Assembly (NCBI RefSeq): GCF_002813425.1
Contig: NZ_PHUL01000001.1
Span: 992,001 to 1,056,000 of the forward strand
DNA from: Cellulophaga sp. RHA19
GTDB lineage: Bacteria > Bacteroidota > Bacteroidia > Flavobacteriales > Flavobacteriaceae
DNA: 64,000 nucleotides
Direction: 5' to 3'
Position 1 is the stretch's first letter; every line of letters begins with the position of its first letter. The position numbers and the translations under genes are program-made. Below, in pieces: positions 8,034-17,086 of this stretch. Below the pieces are notes generated by a model. The model had not been told where the DNA came from. It was given only the letters and a program-made list of their open reading frames with translations, and did not search any database.

Positions 8034-9113
8034 ATGAAAAAGGTTTATCAGTATACATTAGTTGTATTTTTAATAATAGCAGTACAGCAAGCTGTATTAG
8101 CTCAAAAAAAGTATGAAGCTCCAAAGTTATCTAATCCTAATTCTTGGACACTAATTTTAGTGCCAGACACACAAAACTATGTAAAGTACCAACGCAACCA
8201 AGGAACATTAGATTTAATGACAGCTTGGATTAGTGAAAACATAGATTCACTAAACATAAAAATGGTGCTGTGTACCGGAGATTTAGTAGAACAAAATGAC
8301 ATGATTGTTCCAGACGGTAAAAACGGAAACCAAACAAGTAGACAACAATGGTTGGCTGTGTCTAGAATGTTTGGTAGGTTAGATGGGCAGGTTCCTTATG
8401 TTTTAGCTGCGGGTAATCACGATTATGGTTATAAAGGAGTAGAGCACAGAGGTTCTAATTACAATACTTATTTTCCGGCACATAAAAACCAAGCTAATTA
8501 TAAATTACTTAGTGCAGCTGCTAAAAATGCAGGTGGACACCCAAGTTTAGAAAACTCAGCTTTTGATTTTACAGCACCAAACGGACGTAAATTTTTGTTT
8601 ATGACCTTAGAGTTTGCACCAAGAGATACTATTGTGCAATGGGCAAAAAATGTTGTTGATGAAGAGAAATATAAAAACCATACTGTAGCATTACTTACGC
8701 ACTCGTATTTAAACTCTAAAAACGAGCGAATAAAAAAAGAAAATTACCCAATAAAAGATGGTAATTACGGAGAAGCTGTGTGGCAAAAATTGGTAGAGCC
8801 ATCTAAAAATATACAACTTGTTTTTTCTGGCCACATTGGTGGTGCAGATGATTTTAAAGCACATGTAGGTTTTAAAGAAGATAAAAACAAAGGAAGAAAA
8901 AAGGTAAATCAAATGGCATTTAACGCCCAAGCTATGGGTGGCGGTTGGCAAGGTAATGGTGGTGATGGTTGGTTACGAATTTTAGAATTTTTACCAGACA
9001 ATAAAACCGTTAAAGTACATACATTTTCTCCGTTTTTTGCAGCATCACCAGTAACAAAACACTTGGCTTGGAGTACAGAAAGTTACAACGACTTTACTTT
9101 TACTTTAGATTAA
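8034..9113 (+). CDS. Secreted calcineurin-like metallophosphoesterase
   Basis: A 359-residue exported protein (signal peptide 1-23 ending VLAQ). Metallophosphoesterase motifs: VPDTQNY (D45), CTGDLVE (D83), AAGNHDYG (N128, H129), LLTHSYL and FSGHIGGAD for the C-terminal histidines. These ligate a binuclear metal centre that hydrolyses phosphate mono- or diesters. The D-T-Q first motif is typical of bacterial secreted members of the family rather than PP1/PP2A phosphatases. It lies upstream of a dicarboxylate symporter and a SusCD/phosphatase operon on the same strand, consistent with phosphoester scavenging (inference). Confidence 0.85.
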   Translation: MKKVYQYTLVVFLIIAVQQAVLAQKKYEAPKLSNPNSWTLILVPDTQNYVKYQRNQGTLDLMTAWISENIDSLNIKMVLCTGDLVEQNDMIVPDGKNGNQTSRQQWLAVSRMFGRLDGQVPYVLAAGNHDYGYKGVEHRGSNYNTYFPAHKNQANYKLLSAAAKNAGGHPSLENSAFDFTAPNGRKFLFMTLEFAPRDTIVQWAKNVVDEEKYKNHTVALLTHSYLNSKNERIKKENYPIKDGNYGEAVWQKLVEPSKNIQLVFSGHIGGADDFKAHVGFKEDKNKGRKKVNQMAFNAQAMGGGWQGNGGDGWLRILEFLPDNKTVKVHTFSPFFAASPVTKHLAWSTESYNDFTFTLD

Positions 9114-9182
9114 GAATAGTTTATAAACCTAACTAGTTAATAACTAACTGTCATTAAAAATTAGTCACTAGCGTACTTAGGC

Positions 9183-9190
9183 TATATTTG
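9183..9190 (+). promoter_or_regulatory. Bacteroidota -7 box TATATTTG
   Basis: TATATTTG fits TAnnTTTG and lies 26 bases upstream of the symporter ATG at 9217. No convincing -33 element was seen. Confidence 0.5.
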
Positions 9191-9216
9191 TGTTTTTATA
9201 AACATAAAATTAAACT

Positions 9217-10404
9217 ATGCTTAAAAAAATTACATCAAACCTGCTATTTAAAGTGTTTATCGCAATCATTTTAGGTATACTTATAGGTTTGTATTTACCA
9301 GAATCTATAAATAGGTTATTTAATACTTTTAAAGCTGTTTTTAGTCAGTTTTTAGGTTTTGCTATTCCTTTAATAATTTTAGGTTTAATAATGCCTGCTA
9401 TTGCAGATTTAGGCAAAGGAGCTGGTAAACTATTACTTATTACAGCTGCTATAGCTTATGGTTCTACTTTGTTCTCTGGATTTTCAACCTACTTTGTAGC
9501 ATCTGGTTTTTTCCCTTCGTTTATAGAAGCACAAACCGTAGAAAATGTTGGTGAAGGCGTAGAAAAATTAAGTCCGTTTTTCTCTATAACAATTCCACCT
9601 GTGTTAGATGTAATGTCTGCCTTAGTATTGGCATTTGTTATAGGTTTAGGTTTAGCATCACAAGGAGAAAGTAGTTTAAAAAAAGTGGCTAACGATTTTC
9701 AGAAAATAATAATGATGGTTATAGAGAAGGTAATAATTCCTCTACTTCCTTTATACATCTTAGGTATTTTTTCTGCCATTGCTTATAATGGTCAAGTAGA
9801 GTCTGTATTAAGTGTGTTCCTAAAAATTATAGGAATTATTTTTGTAATGCACTTTTTACTAATGTTAGTACAGTTTATCATTGCTGGAGCAATAACCAAA
9901 CAAAATCCAATAAAAGCATTGCTTAATATGGCACCTGCATACTTAACAGCTTTGGGTACACAGTCTTCTGCAGCTACCATACCAGTTACATTACAACAAG
10001 TACAAAAAAATGGTGTTTCTCCTAAGGTTGCTAATTTTGTGGTTCCGCTTTGTGCAACCATACATTTGGCTGGTAGTACAATGAAAATTGTTGCCTGTGC
10101 AGTAGCGCTTATGCTTATGCAAGGTTTAGATTTTAACTTTACAATGTTTGCAGGTTTTGTAATGATGTTGGGTATAGCAATGGTTGCTGCTCCAGGAGTT
10201 CCTGGTGGTGCAATTATGGCAGCTGTTGGTATTTTGCAAACAATGTTAGGTTTTAATGCAGAAGCGCAAGCGTTAATGATAGCACTTTACATTGCAATGG
10301 ATAGTTTTGGTACTGCTGCTAATATAACAGGCGATGGTGCAATTGCACTTATTGTAAATAAGATAGTAAATAAGATAGTAAATAAAGATGAGGTTGTAGT
10401 TTAA
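9217..10404 (+). CDS. Dicarboxylate:cation symporter (DAACS family)
   Basis: A 395-residue membrane protein with about eight hydrophobic spans and two re-entrant-type regions. The family signatures are visible: the serine/threonine-rich segment ALGTQSSAATIPVTL and the region FVVPLCATIHLAGSTMK, corresponding to HP1 and TM7 of GltPh-like transporters, then APGVPGGAIMAAVG (HP2) and YIAMDSFGTAANITGDG (TM8). It imports acidic amino acids or C4-dicarboxylates with sodium or protons. The substrate cannot be fixed. The C-terminus ends in a short tandem repeat IVNKIVNKIVNK. Confidence 0.9.
   Translation: MLKKITSNLLFKVFIAIILGILIGLYLPESINRLFNTFKAVFSQFLGFAIPLIILGLIMPAIADLGKGAGKLLLITAAIAYGSTLFSGFSTYFVASGFFPSFIEAQTVENVGEGVEKLSPFFSITIPPVLDVMSALVLAFVIGLGLASQGESSLKKVANDFQKIIMMVIEKVIIPLLPLYILGIFSAIAYNGQVESVLSVFLKIIGIIFVMHFLLMLVQFIIAGAITKQNPIKALLNMAPAYLTALGTQSSAATIPVTLQQVQKNGVSPKVANFVVPLCATIHLAGSTMKIVACAVALMLMQGLDFNFTMFAGFVMMLGIAMVAAPGVPGGAIMAAVGILQTMLGFNAEAQALMIALYIAMDSFGTAANITGDGAIALIVNKIVNKIVNKDEVVV
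10354..10386 (+). repeat. 12-bp tandem repeat in the symporter C-terminus
   Basis: GTAAATAAGATA at 10354-10365 is repeated exactly at 10366-10377 and partly at 10378-10386. The period is four codons, so copy-number change alters the cytoplasmic tail without a frameshift. Confidence 0.85.
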
Positions 10405-10426
10405 CCTTAACTTTTTAAATTATATG

Positions 10427-10458
10427 AAAAGAGCCTTGCTGTAGAGTAAGGCTTTTTC
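10427..10458 (+). terminator. Intrinsic terminator after the symporter gene
   Basis: AGCCTT (10432-10437), ten-base loop, AAGGCT (10448-10453), followed by a T-run; flanking A's and T's extend the pairing. It separates the symporter from the SusC operon. Confidence 0.7.
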
Positions 10459-10547
10459 TGTTTCTTGTTTTTTAATTAACAAGAATAATTTTTCAATATA
10501 TATAGTATAAAACATATGGTAACACACAAGTTATTAGGATTTTACTA

Positions 10548-10597
10548 TTTGTTAATGTTTTTAACAAAAACCTTTTAATTACTTAATCTGTACAGAT
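10548..10597 (+). promoter_or_regulatory. Two palindromes upstream of the phosphoester SusC gene
   Basis: TTTGTTAA (10548-10555) faces TTAACAAA (10561-10568) across five bases, and ATCTGTACAGAT (10586-10597) is a perfect 12-bp palindrome. Both lie within 120 bases of the SusC start at 10668, where operators are expected. The cognate regulator is not identified. Confidence 0.4.
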
Positions 10598-10667
10598 ACA
10601 TTACCTAACAATGAGATTTGATATTTGCGAAAGAACAACTAATAAAAGTTTCCAAATATTAAAGAAA

Positions 10668-13600
10668 ATGAAAAAAAACCAACTAACCCTAATTATTGCT
10701 TTATTGGCAATTTTTGTAGGCTATTCCCAAGGTTCGCTTAAAGGAAAAGTCTTAGATGAGAGTAATGTTCCATTGGGTGGGGCATCAGTTATTATAAAAG
10801 GAACCAAAACAGGTGTAGCTACTGATTTTGATGGTCGTTTTGAGATTAACTCCCTGCAAGAGAACACAGTAATTTTAGTGTCATACATAGGCTATGTAAC
10901 AAAAGAAGTTACTATTACTAATGAAGCTTTTGTAACAATTCAGCTTTTTCCAGATTCAGAAAAGTTAAATGAAATTGTTGTTACCGCATTGGGAATTACA
11001 AAATCTGAAAAAAAGATTGGGTATGCAACACAGAAGATAGAAACAGAGATTATAGATGAAATAAACGCTCCTAATGTTGGTAATTTATTTACAGGTCAGG
11101 TAGCAGGCCTTTCTGTTAGTAACCCAACAGGTCTTTTACAAAGTCCATCTTTTTCTTTGCGAGGTAAAACACCTTTAATTGTAATAGATGGTATAGCTGT
11201 AGAAACAGATTTCTTTGACGTGTCTGCTAACAACATAGCAGATATAAATGTACTTAAAGGTACTACAGCATCTGCTTTATATGGTTCTAGAGGTAGAAAT
11301 GGAGCTATTTTAATTACAACAAAAAATGCTAAAGTAGAAGGTCTAGAGGTTTCTGTAAGTCATAATACAATGGTATCTGCAGGTTTCACAGTTTTTCCAG
11401 AAACACAAACAGAGTACGGTAATGGTTCTAATGGTAAATATGAGTTTTGGGATGGTAAAGATGGCGGTATTTCTGATGGAGATATGATCTGGGGGCCAAA
11501 ATTTGAGCCAGGTGTACTTGTATCACAATGGAACAGTCCAATTTATGATAATGTTACTGGTGAAACTACACCTTGGTGGGGAGATGTTGCAGGTACACAA
11601 TATGATGATAAATCTCGTTATTCTAGAGTTCCAACTCCTTGGGAATACCATAATAACTTAAAAGACTTTATGGAGACAGGAGTTATTTCATCAACAGATT
11701 TTTCTATAGCTAGCAAGTCAGATAAAGGTTCTTTTAGGTTGTCTGGTAATTACTCTTCGCAAAAAGATAGGGTGCCAAATTCCGAGTTAAAAACTGGTGG
11801 TTTAAGTTTTAAAAGCAGAACTAAGCTAACCAACTCACTTACTTTAGATAGTAAACTATCATATAACAAAGTTTACTCTCCTAATTATCCACGCCATGGT
11901 TACGGACCTAAAAACCATATGTACACTATTCTTATTTGGATGGGAGATGATGTAGATGGCCAAGATTTAAAAAATCATTTATACGTACCAGGTCAAGAAG
12001 GTTACAGACAAGCAAACTGGAACTATGCCTGGTATAATAATGTGTACTTTGCTGCTAATGAGCTCAACCAAAAGTATGACGCTAACCTTATTAATGCACA
12101 ACTAAAATTAAACTACAAAATAACAGAAGATTTTAAACTGCAAGCTAGAGGGTCTGCAGTTTTGAAAGATGTTTTTGAAGATAGAGAAAGTCCTAAAACA
12201 TACTTAAATTATGGTGATGCAAGAGAGGGTGATTATAAAACTTGGAATAATGAAAGGTTAACAGTAGATTATGATATTTTAGCATCATACAACAAAGCTA
12301 TTAATGATAATATTTCTTTTGATATAAATGCTGGTGCGTCTACTTTTTACAGAAAATATCAACAAGAATATAACTCTACAGATGGTCTAGTAGTTCCTTT
12401 TGTGTACAGTTTAAATAATACAAAAGGAAACTTAAACGCCAGTACGTATTTAGAAGAAAAAGCTATAAACAGCGTATATGGTACCCTAGGTTTAGACTTA
12501 TATAATGCAGTGTTTTTAACCGTTGCTGCAAGGAACGACTGGTCTTCTACTTTACCAAAAGAGAATAGGTCTTATTTCTACCCTTCGGCCTCATTAAGTA
12601 CCATTGTGTCTAACTACATAACAATGCCAAAAGCTATAGATTATGTTAAGTTTTTTGGATCTTGGGCAAAAGTATCTAACGATTTAAGTCCGTATAACAC
12701 AGAAGCATATTACTCTAATAATGGTGTTTTTGGTGGTAATGTAAAATTACAATATCCTAATGGGTTGGTTAATGCAGATATTAAACCAGAAAGCTCTACA
12801 TCTTTTGAGTTAGGTATGTCTACTGCGTTCTTAAAAAACAAACTTAGTTTAGATGTAACTTATTACAATGTAGTAGATACAAACCAGATTATAGATTTAC
12901 CAATATCTAATACTTCTGGATTTGAAAACAGAAAAGTGAACGGTAATGAGTATACAACTAATGGTTTAGAAGTGGTTTTAAACGCAACACCTATACGTAC
13001 AGATAACTTTAGATGGGATATTGGTACAAACTGGAGTAAAAAAGTAAAAAAAATCACTGAAATTTATGGTAATAATGATAGGTATAATAATTTAAAATTA
13101 AACGAAAGAGCAGATAGTTACTATGCTACGGTTTGGCAAAAATCTGCAGATGGTGACTTAATATTAGGATCAAACGGCTTACCTATTAAAGATAATTTCC
13201 AGAGAAACTTAGGGCATTCAGATCCTAGCTGGACATTAGGATTGCAAAACTCTTTTAAGTTTAAAAATTTATCTGTAAATGTTGGTATAGATGGTGTTTG
13301 GGGAGGATTAATGAGGTCTTTAACAGTAGAGAAAATGTGGTGGGGTGGTAAACATCCAAATTCAACCGAATTTAGAGATGCAGAATATGCAGCAGGGCAA
13401 CCTGTTTATGTGCCAAAAGGAGTAAATGTAACAAGCGGAGAGTTGGTTACAGACACAGATGGTACTGTAATTTCTGACACAAGAGAATATCAAAAAAATA
13501 CAACGGCAGTTAGCTGGCAGACTTGGTCGCAAAATTATCCATATAGAGCAGCTGTATCTTATAAAGAGAATAAAAAGTTTGCCAATATTTTTGATCGTAG

Positions 13601-13811
13601 CTTCTTTAAACTACGTACACTTTCTTTTAAGTACAATTTTACAGAGTTAGTAAATATAGAAAGTATTAAAAACCTAGATATAACACTTAGTGGTTACAAT
13701 TTATTTGTATGGAAAAAGGCAGATATTATAGACCCTGATTTTGGTAATGATAATAATTTACAAGATCCCTCTACAAGATATTTAGGGCTTGGTGTTAACG
13801 TTAAATTTTAG
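10668..13811 (+). CDS. SusC/RagA-type TonB-dependent outer-membrane transporter (phosphoester locus)
   Basis: About 1047 residues from the ATG at 10668, chosen because it begins a signal peptide (MKKNQLTLIIALLAIF...YSQ); a longer frame from 10611 adds a non-signal extension. Order: signal peptide, carboxypeptidase-D-like domain (SLKGKVLDESNVPLGGASVIIKG), the TonB box/plug region (NEIVVTALGITKSEKKIGYATQ, then LIVIDGIAV and ALYGSRGRNGAILITTK), and a long 22-strand-type barrel ending in an aromatic-containing terminus (YLGLGVNVKF). It imports ligands across the outer membrane using TonB energy, together with the SusD lipoprotein whose gene starts 13 bases later. Confidence 0.92.
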   Translation: MKKNQLTLIIALLAIFVGYSQGSLKGKVLDESNVPLGGASVIIKGTKTGVATDFDGRFEINSLQENTVILVSYIGYVTKEVTITNEAFVTIQLFPDSEKLNEIVVTALGITKSEKKIGYATQKIETEIIDEINAPNVGNLFTGQVAGLSVSNPTGLLQSPSFSLRGKTPLIVIDGIAVETDFFDVSANNIADINVLKGTTASALYGSRGRNGAILITTKNAKVEGLEVSVSHNTMVSAGFTVFPETQTEYGNGSNGKYEFWDGKDGGISDGDMIWGPKFEPGVLVSQWNSPIYDNVTGETTPWWGDVAGTQYDDKSRYSRVPTPWEYHNNLKDFMETGVISSTDFSIASKSDKGSFRLSGNYSSQKDRVPNSELKTGGLSFKSRTKLTNSLTLDSKLSYNKVYSPNYPRHGYGPKNHMYTILIWMGDDVDGQDLKNHLYVPGQEGYRQANWNYAWYNNVYFAANELNQKYDANLINAQLKLNYKITEDFKLQARGSAVLKDVFEDRESPKTYLNYGDAREGDYKTWNNERLTVDYDILASYNKAINDNISFDINAGASTFYRKYQQEYNSTDGLVVPFVYSLNNTKGNLNASTYLEEKAINSVYGTLGLDLYNAVFLTVAARNDWSSTLPKENRSYFYPSASLSTIVSNYITMPKAIDYVKFFGSWAKVSNDLSPYNTEAYYSNNGVFGGNVKLQYPNGLVNADIKPESSTSFELGMSTAFLKNKLSLDVTYYNVVDTNQIIDLPISNTSGFENRKVNGNEYTTNGLEVVLNATPIRTDNFRWDIGTNWSKKVKKITEIYGNNDRYNNLKLNERADSYYATVWQKSADGDLILGSNGLPIKDNFQRNLGHSDPSWTLGLQNSFKFKNLSVNVGIDGVWGGLMRSLTVEKMWWGGKHPNSTEFRDAEYAAGQPVYVPKGVNVTSGELVTDTDGTVISDTREYQKNTTAVSWQTWSQNYPYRAAVSYKENKKFANIFDRSFFKLRTLSFKYNFTELVNIESIKNLDITLSGYNLFVWKKADIIDPDFGNDNNLQDPSTRYLGLGVNVKF

Positions 13812-13824
13812 AAAAGAAACAAAA

Positions 13825-15306
13825 ATGAAAAATATAAAAATTTTATTCGGTGTACTTATTTTGATAGTGGTTTCTGCTTGTCAAGATTTATCAGACATAA
13901 ATGACAATCCAAATAATGTCAATCAAACTCATCCGCAGTTATTATTAACAAACATAGCGAGTAGTGCTTTTAGTGTTAATGGCACATCTTCTTTATATGC
14001 ATCTCGTATGTTGGTACAAACAGATGGTGAAAATAACAATCAATATTACAATTGGGATAGAGCCAGTTTTGGCAATTACAATATGTTAGGTGAGGTTACC
14101 AAAATGATACAAGAAGGTAAAAGAATAGAAAGTAATGAATACGTAGCTATTGGTAAATTTTTTAGAGCTTATTATTTTTATAATCTAACTTTAACCTTTG
14201 GCGATATACCATATAGTGAAGCTTTACAAGGAGAGACAAATGATAGTTTTAGTCCTAAATATGACTCTCAAAAAGAAGTTTTTATTGGTATTTTAAAAGA
14301 ACTTAAAGAAGCAAACACACTGTTAAAAGAGAATAATGCTATTGTAGCAGGAGATATTATTTATAATGGAGATACGTCTCAGTGGCAAAAACTTATAAAT
14401 TCGTTTAGGTTAAAAGTGCTTTTAACGTTATCTAACAAAGAGGGAGATTCAGATTTAAATGTAAAAAGTACTTTTTCGTCCATTTACGATAACGAATCTA
14501 TTATGCAGTCTATAGAAGATAATGGCCAGCTTGTATTTTTAGATCAAGAAGGCAGTAGGTATACAGAGTTTAATTCTAGTGGATATGGATCTGGTATGTA
14601 TATGTCCTCTACATTTATTAAAAGGTTACAAGATAGAGAAGATCCTAGGTTATTTATTTTTTGTGGAAGAACAAAAAATGCTAAAGAAGCTGGCTTAGGT
14701 TTAGATGATTTTAGTGCTTATGAAGGAGGAGATCCTCTAGCTCCGTATGCAGAGGTTAATGATAAAGCTGCTGCTGGTGATGTTTCTAAAGTAAATTTAA
14801 GATATACAACAGACCCAACAACAGAGCCACACAATTTGTTAAGTTATTCTGAAGTAGAATTTATTTTAGCAGAAGCAGCAGTTCGTGGTTGGATTTCTAC
14901 AGATGCCAAAATGCATTATGAAAATGGAATCAAGGCGTCATTTAGTTTTTACAATACTTATGCCAATGGTTATGAGTCCTACGTAGAATCTACAGATGCA
15001 GAGACATATATAGCAGGCTCTATGGTTGCTTTTAACACTAGTGCCAGCTTAGCAGAGAAGTTGGATTTTATTTTAACGCAAAAATATTTTACTTCTTTTC
15101 TTCAATCAGGGTGGCGTATGTATTTTGATCATTTGAGGACAGGTTATCCTACATTTGTTCAAGCTCCTGGAGTAACGCCACCAACAAGATGGATTTACCC
15201 TTTGTCAGAATACAACAACAATTCAGATAATGTCGCAAAAGCAATAGAGTCACAGTTTGGTGCTGGTAATGATAAAATTAGAGAAGCAACGTGGTGGTTA
15301 AAATAA
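13825..15306 (+). CDS. SusD/RagB-family outer-membrane lipoprotein (SusD-like_2 type)
   Basis: About 493 residues from the ATG at 13825, which gives a lipoprotein signal MKNIKILFGVLILIVVSAC; the frame extends upstream to 13789 inside susC but without a signal. The start DLSDINDNPNNVNQTHPQLLL and later RAYYFYNLTLTFGDIPYSEA mark the second SusD subgroup (PF12771-like). SusD proteins cap the SusC barrel and bind the ligand. Its neighbours are SusC upstream and a purple-acid-phosphatase-like enzyme 48 bases downstream, so the ligand may be a phosphate ester rather than a glycan (inference). Confidence 0.9.
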   Translation: MKNIKILFGVLILIVVSACQDLSDINDNPNNVNQTHPQLLLTNIASSAFSVNGTSSLYASRMLVQTDGENNNQYYNWDRASFGNYNMLGEVTKMIQEGKRIESNEYVAIGKFFRAYYFYNLTLTFGDIPYSEALQGETNDSFSPKYDSQKEVFIGILKELKEANTLLKENNAIVAGDIIYNGDTSQWQKLINSFRLKVLLTLSNKEGDSDLNVKSTFSSIYDNESIMQSIEDNGQLVFLDQEGSRYTEFNSSGYGSGMYMSSTFIKRLQDREDPRLFIFCGRTKNAKEAGLGLDDFSAYEGGDPLAPYAEVNDKAAAGDVSKVNLRYTTDPTTEPHNLLSYSEVEFILAEAAVRGWISTDAKMHYENGIKASFSFYNTYANGYESYVESTDAETYIAGSMVAFNTSASLAEKLDFILTQKYFTSFLQSGWRMYFDHLRTGYPTFVQAPGVTPPTRWIYPLSEYNNNSDNVAKAIESQFGAGNDKIREATWWLK

Positions 15307-15354
15307 GGCATTTATAAGATAACTACAGTAATTAACATTCTAAATAGAACATTT

Positions 15355-16947
15355 ATGAAAATAAGACACAACCTGTTATTTTTAATATACTTTACAGTTA
15401 TTCTAGGTACAGCCCAAGCGGTTAAACCAGAAATAATAATTAAGCCATACATACAAGATGCTACACCCAATTCTATTATAATTAAATGGGAAACATCTAC
15501 AGGAGAAGAAAGTATTGTGGAGTATGGTTTAACTCCTAAATTAGGTAAAAAAGCTAAGGGTACAGCTTATGATATTAATTTTAGTGAAAGTAGAATTCAT
15601 GAAGTTAAGTTAACCAGTTTAAAAAGGTTTACTCCTTATTATTATAGAGTTATAACAGGTAAATTAAAGTCAGATATATATCAATTTAAAACACCTCCTT
15701 TTGCAAGCGATAATAAGTCGTTTAATATTGTTGCTATGAGTGACATGCAGTATGATAGTAGCGAACCAGAAAAATTCTCAGAAGTTGTAAATCAAGGGGT
15801 TCTAGAGTATATTAAAAAGGAATATAAAGGAGATTTACCAAATAACTTAGCAATGGTTATGATTCCTGGAGACTTAGTAGTTACAGGGTCTAAATATTAC
15901 CAATGGAAAGAACATTTTTTTAACCCTGCAGAAAAATTATTTGCTGAGGTTCCTTTATATCCTGTACCTGGTAATCACGAAAAGAACTCTATTTTCTATT
16001 TTAAATACTTTAGCCTACCAGAAAATGGTTCAGCTGCTTATGCAGAACATTGGTGGTACAAGGATTATGGAAATACTAGAATTCTTGGTTTAGACTCTAA
16101 TAGTGGTTACCGTGATCTTAGTGAACAATTAAATTGGTTGCAAAAAGTATTAGATGAAACAGCTAAAAATGATGATATAGATTTTGTTTTTGCACAAATG
16201 CACCATCCGCATAAATCGGAATTATGGATTCCTGGTGAAGAAGATTTTTCAGGTAAAGTAGTAGCAAAACTAGAAAAATTTTCAACTAAAACCGGGAAAC
16301 CAAGTGTGCACTTTTTTGGGCATACACATGGCTACTCTAGAGGGCAGTCTAAAGAGCATAAACATTTATGGGTAAACGTTGCATCTGCAGGTGGAGCTAT
16401 AGATAATTGGGGTGAATTTGAAGGTAGAGATTATGACGAATTTACAGTAACGCAAGATGAGTATGGTTTTGTTATGGTAGAAGTAGATGGTAGTAAAGAC
16501 GATCCTAAATTTACACTAAAAAGAATAAGTAGAGGAAACACTGTTTATCCACGTAATAATGAGCAAACAGATAGTATTACAGTTTGGAAAAAAGATAGAA
16601 GACCTGAATCTCCCAAATCACTAAAAGTAATTGCTATTACAGACGGATTTAAAAATATTATTTTAAAGGCAGGGGATTTTAAAAGCAGTTTTGATAATGC
16701 GTTTCATGCAGCATCTCATTGGCAAGTTTCAGAAAAGTATAATTTTGAGAAGCTTTCTTATGATAGCTGGAAACAGTTTGAGAATTGGTATTATAAAGAG
16801 AACAGGCAAAAAGATGATGATTTAACAGATGAAAAAATAAAAAGACTAAATCCTAATACCACATATTACTGGCGAGTTCGTTATAGGGATCAGAATTTAA
16901 ACTGGAGCAATTGGTCTAACGTAGAAAAGTTTAAGACCCTGAAATAA
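15355..16947 (+). CDS. Purple-acid-phosphatase-like metallophosphoesterase with fibronectin-type flanks
   Basis: A 530-residue exported enzyme (signal peptide 1-20). Residues about 25-115 form the N-terminal fibronectin-like domain of purple acid phosphatases (PYIQDATPNSIIIKWET...SIVEYG). The catalytic domain carries MSDMQYD (D130), IPGDLV (D173), VPGNHEK (N207, H208), MHHPH and FGHTHGYS. A C-terminal fibronectin-like domain follows (about 410-528, ending TTYYWRVRYRDQNLNWSNWSNVEKF). It is the last gene of the SusCD operon and probably releases phosphate from the ligand that SusCD handles. No substrate is proved by the sequence. Confidence 0.88.
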   Translation: MKIRHNLLFLIYFTVILGTAQAVKPEIIIKPYIQDATPNSIIIKWETSTGEESIVEYGLTPKLGKKAKGTAYDINFSESRIHEVKLTSLKRFTPYYYRVITGKLKSDIYQFKTPPFASDNKSFNIVAMSDMQYDSSEPEKFSEVVNQGVLEYIKKEYKGDLPNNLAMVMIPGDLVVTGSKYYQWKEHFFNPAEKLFAEVPLYPVPGNHEKNSIFYFKYFSLPENGSAAYAEHWWYKDYGNTRILGLDSNSGYRDLSEQLNWLQKVLDETAKNDDIDFVFAQMHHPHKSELWIPGEEDFSGKVVAKLEKFSTKTGKPSVHFFGHTHGYSRGQSKEHKHLWVNVASAGGAIDNWGEFEGRDYDEFTVTQDEYGFVMVEVDGSKDDPKFTLKRISRGNTVYPRNNEQTDSITVWKKDRRPESPKSLKVIAITDGFKNIILKAGDFKSSFDNAFHAASHWQVSEKYNFEKLSYDSWKQFENWYYKENRQKDDDLTDEKIKRLNPNTTYYWRVRYRDQNLNWSNWSNVEKFKTLK

Positions 16948-17058
16948 TTAAATAAATTATTAATACAACTTTGATATTAAATTAACATTTAACAATCCAA
17001 AAACCTTAACATTTGCGTTAGATTAATTGTTCTTTTATTAATCTAATTTAAGTCAGTT

Positions 17059-17086
17059 AAAGTCGGTGTGTAAGCACCGACTTTTT
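17059..17086. terminator. Bidirectional terminator between the phosphoester and glycan operons
   Basis: AAAGTCGGTG (17059-17068) pairs with CACCGACTTT (17075-17084) around a six-base loop and is followed by T's on the plus strand; A's upstream give T's on the minus strand. It lies between two convergent operons and touches the sulfatase stop codon. Confidence 0.8.
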
